Shown here piece after piece: positions 49,600-60,600 of a DNA stretch of 64,000 nt. The stretch comes from Latrodectus hesperus. Its lineage: Eukaryota > Arthropoda > Arachnida > Araneae > Theridiidae. Positions within the stretch are counted from its first letter, which is position 1; each line of letters starts with the position of its first letter. The stretch is taken from the NCBI GenBank assembly GCA_037975125.1, contig CM075855.1:107663912-107727911 (forward strand), given 5' to 3'. The position numbers and the translations under genes are program-made. Under the pieces are notes generated by a model. It made no database searches. It was not told the DNA's origin and worked only from the letters and a program-made list of their open reading frames with translations.

Positions 49600-51960
49600 T
49601 AAATAACATGATGCATATTTTTTGCCCTATAAAAATACAGGCCTTGCAAAAACGTGATGATGCAATTACATCAAAGAATTGTGAAGTTAATTTAGTTATG
49701 ATGTCAAATGCAGTCAGAAAAAAATCGCATTAGTTGATTGCAAAACTATATTATTTAAGCATCATATAATGCATATAATTCCTTTAATAGCGAATGTACT
49801 TCAATTTTGTTGAGTAAATTATTCAAAAGACATGCGATATACTTGGTAAATTTATCAAACAAGAAGCTGAATTCACAAATGTTTTTGTTAATTACAATTG
49901 GGAACAATGAATTCGTTAAAAAAATACACATCATTATTTGGTATGAATTATGGATTTAATTTCTAAAGAAAAAAATTTTTTCCTTAAAAAGTTTTTGAAT
50001 TTTCTGCGTCTTTTATAATAACCGCATCTGGTATTTACCTAGATTTTTGATAGATTTTTTCGCACGTTTGAATTCTAATTTTGCAAGACTTTTGTACTTG
50101 ACGCACATATTATGCTTGTTTTGAAAAATATTCAATTATTTTAAATAAACGAACATTTTAAATAAATATTTATCGCATTTCTTAAACTTTCACATTTTTA
50201 GTAGTATTTTTTTCAATTTTATTCAATGTTTACATTTCATAAAATCTAGAATTTTTAAAATAATCTTTCTTTAATCTCATTTTTTGTAAATGAGAAAAAG
50301 GAAAATTATTTGAAAAATTCAAAAAAGTTATTTAATTTCCAGAATGGTTTTTGAATTTATATATTCTGTATGGGGAAATTTCAAATTCTTTTTTGTATTT
50401 TAGAAGAAAATGCATATTTATCGCATTTCTTAAAATTATATATTTACGACTATTTCATATTATGTTTTTACTTATCACTAGAATCAAAAATTTTTACGTA
50501 AATGTTTCCTTATTTAAATTTTAAACTATTCCATGTAAAATTCCTAAAATATTCCAGAAATTCAAACAAAATATTATAAAATCACTTAAACTTCAATTAA
50601 ATTTAGCAATTTTATATGACAAAGTTTCATATTTCCTGTAATTTTAAAATTATTTATCTCACTTCTTACATTTTATACATTTGCAATAAATTTCCATTTG
50701 CTTTAGTTTTCACCATTCATTAGAATTTTTAATGCTTAAGTTAATATTTTTGCATTCTTTATATTAAAATATTCTAAGAGAATAAAAGAAGAAATTCGAA
50801 TTATTTTTTTAATATATGTAGCTGTTTATCAAATTTATTTAACGTATATGTAAAAGTTTTAAATTTCATTCATAGTTTACAAGAAAACATATATGCATCG
50901 CATTTCTTACAAAATATAAATTTACAGAACTTTCTCATTTGAATTAGTTTTTGGGATTCATTTAAGTTGGAATTTGTATAAATTCAATTTTTCTGTATCC
51001 CACTTTCTCTCACCAATTTTTTTCAAAATATTCAAGAAAATTAAAAGTTCTTTAATCTGAGTATTGATCAAGTTTATGCTTTGTGTGTGTTGCTGCTTAA
51101 TTGCTTGTGTTTTTTGAGATAGTAGCTATTAGCTGATTGAATATTTTCTCGTCTTTTTATCAGATTATATTTCTACTCATATTTTATTTACTTTTCTTTT
51201 TCAGAACTTGTGAATAAAAAGAGAGTACACAGTTTTCACGCAAAAACCCATTTTTATGACACATATACACGTATCTCTGAAATTTTTATTACACTTGGGA
51301 TAATCTAATAAAATGACACGGGAATTTAATTTTCTTTTTTTACATTATGATAATTTAAGTAATTCTGTCATGGGGTCATTTGTTAATTTGGACTTTGCTT
51401 GGTTAACTGACACTTCTGTCAAAAACTTTCTGTCACTAGGAAAGATGCATTGAGGTAAAATATTTCTTTTTCCATTTCTTTTTATATTTTACAGCCTAAA
51501 TTTAAAAAAAAATCTGATAAATTTTAATAATATTTAAGAAAATCCTTATGTATATTCAATTTAAATATTATAAATTAATGACATTTTCTTTATAAAAAAT
51601 GTTTATATAAATTAATATTTAAGTATATATTTCAAACTTATTATGTATTTAATATATTTTGCTACTGAAAGCTTTTTACTTTGAAATATATAGCATGTAT
51701 CATAATAAATATAGTGAGATATATGTTATTATATGAGAGTTTTTTCTAAAAAATTGTTGATTCTTGAATAAAAGGTTCATCATAGCCAGAAGCATAATAT
51801 CGCATTCTTATAAAAAAATTCTTGTATTCAAATCTAGATTATACTAAATAAAAAATATGAATTTTCTATGACAGTTTACCCGCATGTCTGCAATGGTGAG
51901 TGCTTGGGAGACTTCTGGGCTTTTCCCATACCTTGTGGATAAAATGACCAATGAATTATT
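49600..51960. other. AT-rich intergenic or intronic DNA, nothing identified
   Basis: Over 2 kb of AT-rich sequence without frames, repeats or splice-bounded exons I could recognise. A TTTGTGTGTGTTGCTGC patch at about 51080 is unremarkable. Confidence 0.5.
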
Positions 51961-51969
51961 ATTACTTAC

Positions 51970-52030
51970 CTGAACGTGAATCGGAGACTGGTATCAGAGT
52001 TTTATGAACGCTTTCAGAAGGTTGATACAT
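51970..52030 (-). CDS. Putative first coding exon of an unidentified minus-strand gene
   Basis: The block runs from an acceptor-like CATTTTAG, immediately followed by ATG, to a consensus donor CAG plus GTAAGT. It encodes MYQPSESVHKTLIPVSDSRS and ends at phase 1. The candidate exon at 49477-49571 continues it in frame. With only 20 codons it is weak on its own; the strong donor and the phase match are the reasons for listing it. The segment lies between the two channel genes. Confidence 0.3.
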
Positions 52031-52343
52031 CTAAAATGATATCAGGTGTTGAGCAGCTTGATATCATATTAAATATATCAGACTGTTCATATTTAATGTG
52101 AATATTATAGATATGCCATTTCATACTAGATATATGAGGCCATTATCAATGAAATTTCATTAAGGAATTTAGGCTATATATAGCATTTAAGAGAAATGGT
52201 TGTTCATAAAATTTTTATAACAGCTCTGAACTTTAACATTATCCATTTCGTCTAAAAATTAATAGAAACAAAGGTTATCTTGGTTTTGACAGTTTGCTGA
52301 AATATTAATATTCCAAGTTGGTTTGTTTGTCACTTAACCTACA

Positions 52344-52497
52344 ATTTTTTGTACACAAAGGCTAATTAGACCGGGACTTATGAATGGATTCTGAACTACT
52401 ACCAATATCCCAACTCAAGGTGGGGTTCGAACCCACGAGCTGTTGAACAAAGACAAGAGCGCAAACCATTCAGCAGCTAGCTCGACACAATGATATT
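52344..52497 (-). repeat. tRNA-derived SINE, family E, short copy
   Basis: On the minus strand: GTGTCGAGCTAGCTGCTGAA, then TGGTTTGCG (A-box region), then GTGGGTTCGAACCCCACC (B box in a complete T-arm hairpin). A short unique 3' part follows. The T-arm is intact, but the body continues like a SINE and the anticodon arm is not convincing, so it is not called a tRNA gene. Confidence 0.6.
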
Positions 52498-52611
52498 ATA
52501 AATTTTTCATACTATGTATATTGTTGAACGATGGGAAAAGGATGTTAAATTGGTTGCTCTATTTAGGTGAATGTAGCCTTCTCTCTGGCAACACATGTAT
52601 AGGATCAATAA

Positions 52612-52890
52612 AAACTAAACTCCGTGGAACGACAGCCCATGTGGGCCAATGTCTACAATGCCCATAACTGTTTTCATAACCGAGGGCCCTGGGGTGTGAA
52701 GCATATGTCCCAGTTAGGTGGTTAGCCTAACGTAAGACCCCCAGTGTTTAGTTCCCAAGCATGCTTGGTACTCAGTTAATCGACCCACTGAAGGGATGAA
52801 AAGCTGAGTCAACCTTGCCCAGCTCGAGAATCGAACCTCGGACCTGTGTCATGGGAGCGTGAAACGCTGCCACTAAGCCACCGGGCTTCG
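52612..52890 (-). repeat. tRNA-derived SINE, family A, full-length copy
   Basis: On the minus strand it starts GAAGCCCGGTGGCTTAGTGG (A box TGGCTTAGTGG) and passes GAGGTTCGATTCTCGAG (B box). It then runs through the shared family A body to the ACAGCCCATGTGGGCC/GTCGTTCCACGGAG end. It is the only copy here with both promoter boxes well kept and can serve as the reference for the other three. Confidence 0.88.
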
Positions 52891-52974
52891 AATACGATCA
52901 ATAATTTGTGTGAATAATTCTTCCACAGTTTAACAAGAAAATACTTTTTTCCCATATTAAACGGTAAACTCGCC

Positions 52975-53255
52975 GACCGCCCTGTCTAGTGGTCAGAGTC
53001 CCTGACTACGGATAGGGAAGTCCTGGGTTCGAATCCCAGTTCGGGGATGGGTGTACTATCTTTCTCTATCTATCCTGTCTTTGTCCTTTCTGTCTATGAA
53101 TGTGTTGTTGCCTACTCTATAAACGGGTCCCTATGGCATGTACGTACTGAAGAAGTCGGACTCCACACCAAAATATGGTTTAGTTGAAAAAGTGGAGCAG
53201 CGCACCCCATATCGCCAGCCTAGCTGGCACACGACAACAACAACAATACATTTTT
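52975..53255 (+). repeat. tRNA-derived SINE, family C, with CAA tail
   Basis: The tRNA-like head has GTCTAGTGGTCAGAGTCCC (A box region) and GGGTTCGAATCCCAG (B box in a perfect T-arm). The body includes TCTATAAACGGGTCCC and ATCGCCAGCCTAGCTGGC. The end is ACAACAACAACAATA. The body after the head is why this is a SINE and not a tRNA gene. Confidence 0.85.
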
Positions 53256-53259
53256 ATTC

Positions 53260-53770
53260 ATTATAGATAAGGGTAAGCCATCGTGGTCCTCTTTACTACC
53301 GTATCTTTCGAACGATTGTTTGGGGATCTTCCGTGTTCATTTCGATTGTGTCTGTTGAATAAACCTCACACAATTTATAAAAATTTACATCTGAAAAGTA
53401 CTAAAGCTACGATTACAAAAATACAATATAATAGTTATAAAATCTTAAACTTTTACTACATACATTTATGTATCGGGGAGGCTCATTAAATTAAAATTTA
53501 TATAAGAAATCTTTATATATCTTCTATGAGTCGCTCTTAAACATAATATAATATAATGTCGTCTTAGCATCTTATACAACGCCGGGATTATAATGATCAA
53601 AATAGTTCAGTTTACAAATCAGACAACAAGCAAATTATTTTTAAATTCTAAATATTGAATTGAAATCTTATGCAAATATTTAATTTGATATTAAATATGC
53701 TTGATTTTACGAATATCAATTACATGTGTGCATCAATTACATGAATGATTACCAAAATTTGGTAAAAATC
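53260..53770. other. Intergenic DNA upstream of gene 2, nothing identified
   Basis: AT-rich sequence, with a 68-codon frame at 53283-53489 of no recognisable type. Any promoter of gene 2 may lie here or nearer the exon, but I could not pick one out. Confidence 0.4.
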
Positions 53771-53773
53771 TAT

Positions 53774-54128
53774 TTGAGGGTGCCCCTTGGCGAGATTGGC
53801 GATTTTTGTTTTGCGCCAATCCTGTTCGCGCGGAACGCTGTGCAAACAGTAATGGCGACATAAACACAATGAAATTTCAAAAATAATGCATTAAGCACAA
53901 ATAAAAAAGAAAAAAAATGCGCTCACTTTAATTTGCTGGAATATCCTCACTTTGAGGTACACAGAATTCTCTAATATCACACCTACAGATATTGCTTGAA
54001 TTTATCCTGAGAAGAAAACCAATCAGAACCGTGAATAGATTTAAAAATAACGCTTAGGATTATCATAAGTAGAACAACATCGCCCAGCTTGGTGATAAAC
54101 TTGGCGAGAATTCAAGGGGCACCCTCAA
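53774..54128. mobile_element. Short TIR element (MITE-like), 355 bp
   Basis: The inverted ends are TTGAGGGTGCCCCTTG and its inverse CAAGGGGCACCCTCAA. TTGGCGAG words follow just inside each end. There is no coding capacity. I could not find a clear target duplication. It lies about 310 bp upstream of the gene 2 start codon. Confidence 0.72.
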
Positions 54129-54439
54129 GTATAGTCTAACCCCAAAATTTTGTATTAAGAGCTTAATTGCTACTAATTCCAAGTTTTGAATCAGAAAAAA
54201 TGGTTATAGGTTTTAAGCTTTTGATCGGTAAACAGTGCTGTGGATTCACAGACGGAATTTTGTCAAAGCAATTCATTATGCATAGATATTATTCGTATGC
54301 TCTTGAAGTGTTTAAACAAAAGTTAAAACAGAAACTTTTGACAGTAATATTTGCTTCCTTTACATTGATAAATTTTCTTTTCTTAAATTCAAAGGTACGC
54401 AAGAAAGAATATTTTCTCTTTTCTGAAATTGATTCAAAA

Positions 54440-54639
54440 ATGAAAAAAATAGACTGTAAGCTCTTCAGCCTGCTGTCCATTACTAAGGGATTGATATTTG
54501 CTGTTTGTGTGGGCGGCTGTTTGTACCAACTGCTGAGTTTCTTAACGAAATTTTGTTCTCATCCTACAATCATGAGATTGGATTTTAAAGAAATAGAGGA
54601 ATTCATACAACCAGCTATAACAGTCTGCAACTCAAATCC
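54440..54639 (+). CDS. DEG/ENaC gene 2, first coding exon
   Basis: It encodes MKKIDCKLFSLLSITK, then membrane helix 1 (GLIFAVCVGGCLYQLLSFL). FCSHPTIMRLDF and FIQPAITVCNSNP follow, the conserved post-TM1 block (gene 1 has FIEPSTTFCYDNP). The donor is AATCC followed by GTGAGT, at phase 2, exactly as in gene 1. By eye the two first exons are clearly homologous but well diverged, so the duplication is not recent. Confidence 0.9.
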
Positions 54640-57600
54640 GTGAGTATTTTTAGGGTCTAATTCTTGAATTTGTATAAAAAATTATTAAATTATATACTAT
54701 ATAAAACTTTAAATACTCATTGTCTAATATATATACACGAGGGTTACTCTGAAATTTTTTAGATACAACTAGGTTCTTAAAGTTATACTTACAAAATTTT
54801 AGGTGTGTTCAAAGTAGTCTCCTCCAGCATCAATGCACTTTTGTAGACGAATTTTCCACAGATTAAATGCCTCAAGCCATTCATTTCTTCGAATAGATGA
54901 AAAAAGTGCATTTATAGCCACATCCATCTCTTCTTCTGAAGGAAAACGACGTCCACATAAGTTCTTTTTTAGATTAAAGAATAACCAAAAGTCGCACATA
55001 GCTAGATCAGGTGAATACGGCGGATGTTCGATCACTTTAGTTTGTTTTTGTTTAAGAAACTCAACTGAGCACACGTATGACGTGACACATCATACGTGTG
55101 CAATGGCATGTGCAATAGGCAAAGCACCCATTACTGGGCGCTGTTTTCGTTGACGTTTCACATCAAATGCGGTATGCTATTAACGTTTGGTGCGCAATTT
55201 ACAATAACAAGCTGATAGGCCCAATATTTTACAATGGCACGTTAACGGGTGCACGATATTTACAATTGCTACAGAAGGTAATACCTGATTTTGAGGAAAA
55301 CCTGCCGTTGCTTAATCTTAAGAATCCATGGTTTCAACATGATGGCGCACCTGCTCACAAGACATCTCCAGTGAAACAGTATATGGAATTTGGCAACCAA
55401 ATACTAGGGTATGGCGGTTTCAAAGAGTGGCCTCCTCGTTCTCCTGATCTGACTCCACTGGACTTTTTCCTGTGAGGATATTTGAAACAGCAGGTGTATG
55501 CGACCCCTCCACAAAAATTGAAGGACCTTAAACGACGCATTACGGTTGCGTGTTCCAACGTGTCACGCTGTATACTCCAACGTGTGCAACGTGATTTTCA
55601 AGCAAGGATCCAAATGTGCATTGCAGCTGACGGTGAGAAGTTTGAACATTTTAAATAAAGTATATTGCTATAACTATTTGTTTTTTTTTTCTTTCTTAGA
55701 TCGTTTAGTCACGTCACAGCACGAAACAACAAATGCGCGTTTTAACCGTTGTATTCTTCACATTAATGCCTACAAGGTATCTTTCTTACTAAATCGAGGA
55801 TGCTCTACAACTTTGTACATCACTTTTTCTCTCTACTTCGTTCCGTTTTCGAGATAGGAATGCTAACTGCGCAGTTTTCCACCAGGTGCCGCAGTAGTCT
55901 GTTTTATTCGGTAGCGCATGGCTACTTTACTATACCTAGACACTACTTTTATGAATATAGTAACAGCCGTTCCGAAGTGTTGTGTAGTAAATTACATTTA
56001 TTATAAAACGATCACTTATGATAATTTATATTAAAATAAGGCATTATTTTTTTTTTAATATTGCGTTGTGTATTTATTCAAGTCTTTATTTATACCCAGA
56101 TTCTAACCTGAAAGAACAGAAGCAGAAACTGGCTTTGTTTTAGTAATCAAAACTTCTTTTAATTCACAAAAGAAAATAACACATCTATTTACAATAATAT
56201 GAATTCAATTATTTGTATTATTTCTTCTATTACAACTTTGCTATTAAAATGATAATTCACTCACGTGGAGTGATTAAGTTACCCTAGATTGCCTGTTCTA
56301 GTGAGATTAATTATTAAATAATAGTTACGTAAATGGTGGTACCACACAAAAAAAAAATCTGGCTGGATAATTAAATAAATAAATAAAAAAACATTCACTT
56401 ACATATATAAACAGTCGATGGTATAGGCCGGCCTATTTATAGGGGTTCACAAACCAGGTTGATCACAATAGTCCAGCGTTCTTCTTTAATAGTATGGCAA
56501 ACGCCTTGGGTCGACGACAACTTGGATGTAAATGCTGACATTCAGGCATCTCCTAATTTCACAATTTGAGAGGGCTCTTGTTCTTTCAAATCAGCATTTT
56601 TTTTTATCAACTTCAACTTTACTTTTCAAAGTCTCCAATAATGCGTCGAACTCCCCAAAACCAACCGGGTCTCTTGTTCCGGCGATGTCCTGCAACTCCT
56701 CTGTCTTTTTTCCTCTCCCCTTCACTTCTCTTCTTCCTCCCCTCGCTTTTCCCTTGCAGGACCGGTTTTCTCCAAGTCCCACGTTAGGGCATTCCACTTC
56801 GTCAAAATGGGGGAAATGGGGTATAGAATTAAATAATAAAAAAAAGGACTTCCAGCCAGAAAAAAATGGGTAGTTTAATTTATAAAAATTATCCAGCCAG
56901 TGAATACAACACCAATAATCTACCTGGAAAAAAAAATCGAAGATTTTTTTCTTCACATATTTGCACATTCACACATTTGCACTTATTTTGCATGGCTCTG
57001 ATTTGTTCAATACATTTTTTTTGTTTTCTACTTAAAATCATACATAAAGTGATAATTAATAAGATTTCCAATTAGAAATAGCACATAAAGTATACATTTA
57101 TTTACCACACAATGTAATCTTGGCTAATTTAAAATATAAACTTCTTACAGACTGCTAGAATTAAGAACTTTAGTCAGCAGTTACATAAGTAATTCAAGAT
57201 ATAAAAACATATATATATATATTTACAAAACTATTTATTGCTATACATACACTCTACACAATCATTTGTTAATGTTTGTATTATTCATTTAATCAGTCAA
57301 TTATGTGCTACAGTTCTTTCGAGCGAAACGAGTATTATAATTATGTTTTATTGTTCGAGATATTCCACCATCACATTTTGGGACAGATGAGACTCCTTTA
57401 TTTGGAATTGACGTTGAGCTTTTGCTCTGAGGATTAATTACAGGGCTAAGAACAAACGCCTTTTTACCTTTTCTTTGCACGCTATCGTTAACCCCGAAGT
57501 AACTATTTTTACTTTCCCTATTCGAGTCAGTAGATTGCTGAGGTGTAGGATTAATTTCGTGTAAAGTCGGGAATACAATTCTATCATTAATTTTTGAAAG

Positions 57601-60600
57601 TCGATCTACATGAACTATTTGGGTTTTTGAAGGTTCTTTTACGCAAGCTATCTCGTAATTTACTGGTGATTGTTTATTCAGAACTCTAAAAGGGCCTACA
57701 TTTGGTCTCATTAATTTCCTTGAAATCCCTGCTCTTGTTTCGGGAAGATATAGGTATACGACATCTCCTATATCTATTTGTTTATCAACTGCGGTCTTAC
57801 GGCGATACGTCTCCTGTTTTTCTGCTGCAGCTATTAAATTATTTTTGACAATTTGAAAAGCATTTTGTAAACGTACAACTAGATCTCCAGCGTACTCTCG
57901 GACATCCGCATAGTTATGAGCTATAGGTTGAGACATAACAGAATACGGTAACTGGATATCCCTGCCATACAAGAGATATGATGGTGTTTCGCTTGTTGTA
58001 CAATGTCGTGCCGATCTATGAGCTAGCAAGGCGAAAGGTACATGCCGGTCCCAGTCTGTTTGAGTAGAATTTACTAAGTGACTTAATGAATTAATTAAAG
58101 TCGAGTTAAGTTTTTCTACCATTCCATCACTCTGAGGGTGATATGAAGTAGTAGTGTGTTTTTCAATACCTAATTTCGAATACACCTCAGAGATGGATTT
58201 TGAGATAAAGTTAGAGCCTCTATCGGAAATTAGACGAGAAGGTACACCATGTCGACTAATAAAATCTTCTAATACTCTAGCAACGGTTTCACTTTTTATA
58301 TCGGGTGTCGGATATGCTTCCGGCCAGCGTGTAAAATAATCAGAAATCACCAAGATATATTTATTTCCTGAATAAGTTAGAGGAAGTGGACCCAGGGCAT
58401 CCATAGCTATGCATTCCATTGGTCGTTGTGTGACTGGAACGCGCTGTAATGGAGCTAGTTTTTCGGGCTTATGACCTCTCTTTTCAACACAAGAAGTACA
58501 CGATTTAACGTAGTTTAAAACATGTTTATACATATTACCCCAATAGAAGTTTTCTCTAATTCTGTTCAGAGTCTTTTGAAATCCCTGATGGGTTGCTACT
58601 GGGGAATCATGACACTGACGCATTATTTCTGATACTAAAGTTAGGGGTACCACTAATTTATCTTTGGTGTCACCACGATGTTTGGGGGCATTTTTTGGTA
58701 TACAGTAAAGAAGATCATTTTTTTCAAAAAATAACATATGAGTAGGTGATGGTGTCTCCTTATTTTTTAGATAATTAATAATTTGTTGGCATTTTGGGTC
58801 CTGTTCCTGATGAATTTTAATTCGATGTTTCATTGTGGAATCAGAATCGTAGTTGGAAGCTATTACTTCTACTGCGTTTACACCCCTAGACAAGTAATCA
58901 GCTGTTATATTTAATTTTCCCGGTTTATGTACAATGGTATAATCATATTGTTGCAGAGTCATTACCCATCGGGCTATTCTAGAAGTTGGATCTCGCACTT
59001 TGAGTGCGAAGGAAAGACTTGCTTGATCGCAATAGATGATAAATTTTTTTCCGTACAAATATTGTTTAAAATGGGTAACGCCGAATACCGCTCCGAGCAT
59101 TTCTTTTTCTACTGTACTATATCGAATTTCTGCATCTTTTAGTTTTTTACTGGCGTATGCAACAGGATGTGGGAAGCCATTTTCATCGTTTTGGCAAAGA
59201 ACAGCTCCTAAAGCGTATTTTGAAGCGTCAGTACTTAATGTAAATTCCTTTGAAAAATCTGGTAGTTTCAAACAAGGTTCAGAAATCAAGCAGTTTTTCA
59301 AAGTGTCAAAAGCATGCTGAGCTGAATCATCCCAACTGAATCTAACATCATTTTTCGTCAAGTTTGTTAGAGGTAATGCTATTTCAGCATAATTTTCTAT
59401 AAACCTTCGGTAAAACCCTGTCAATCCAAGAAATCCTCTAACTTGTTTACGAGTGGTTGGGACCTTGAAATCTAACACAGCTTGTATGTTTTTCTTATCG
59501 GGATAAACTGTCCCCTTTGAAACAGTGAAACCCAGATAGTTTATAGTTTCCTTTAAAAAACAGCATTTAGAAGGTTTAACTTTCAATTTATGTTCTTCTA
59601 ATCTCTTAAAAACTAACCGTAATTTATTTAAATGTTCATCTATTGAGTCAGAAGAAGCAATTATGATATCATCTAAATATACTGCTATTTGAAGAGGTTT
59701 TAATCCAGACAGTACTATTTCCATTAATCTTTGAAAACTATTTGGCGAATTGCGCATACCAAATGGTACTCTATTCCATTCATATAAACCATGCTCAGTT
59801 GCAAACGCTGCTTTATAGGTGTCCTTAGGATCAATTTTCATTTGGAAAAACCCGCTACATAAATCCATACAAGAAAATAGAGTAGCATTTCCTAAATTGT
59901 CCACTAAGTCCGTTATATTAGGAATAGGAAAAGAGTCTGGTACAGTTTTTTCATTTAGTTTCCTGAAGTCGGTACAAAGTCTGAAAGAACCATCTTTCTT
60001 TTTGACAAGAAGTACTGGTGCGCTATAAGGGGAACTGCTTTCTTTAATAATCCCTATGTCTAGTAATTCGTTGACCTGTCTATTTAATTCCTCTTTTAGG
60101 TGATGAGGAGGCCTATAAAATTTTTGCCTAACTGGAATATCATCTGTCAAATTAACTTCATGTTGTATAGTATTACAACCCTCCAAATCTTGAATAGAAT
60201 GGGCAAACACATGTTTAAATTCTTCAAGCAGGGGAAGTAATTTTCTTTTCTTATCTTCGGATAGGTGCGATAAATCTAGTTTTCCTCCCCAAGCTTCAAA
60301 ATCATCACCTATTTCTTCAGTGGAAAATGTATTACACTCTTTAGTATCAATTTTTGTTACTTGTAAAGGTTCAATGGAAACTAATTTTGAACCTTTGTTT
60401 ATGTGTATAGTATTTTTTGATGTATTTGCAACCCTTATTTTATAATTTCCCTCCTTAGATACTGGGTTTACGGAGCGAGCAACCCATACTCTATCACCCG
60501 CATGATCATTTGCAGGCTCTATTAAAACCGAATCTAAATTTGAATTTAATTTTTCTTTTGTTTTGATCTCTATAATTTTTTCGGTTCCAGGAAAAATAGT

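Noticed and set aside
52975..53050. Apparent tRNA gene with a perfect T-arm
   Set aside because: Followed by a SINE body and a CAA tail; no independent tRNA evidence.
56912..56960. Polypurine tract before the 3' LTR
   Set aside because: The bases next to the LTR on the minus strand (TAGATTATTGG) are not a clear purine run, so no site was called.
56591..56968. 125-codon minus-strand frame
   Set aside because: Lies inside the 3' LTR and recurs in the 5' LTR; non-coding LTR sequence.
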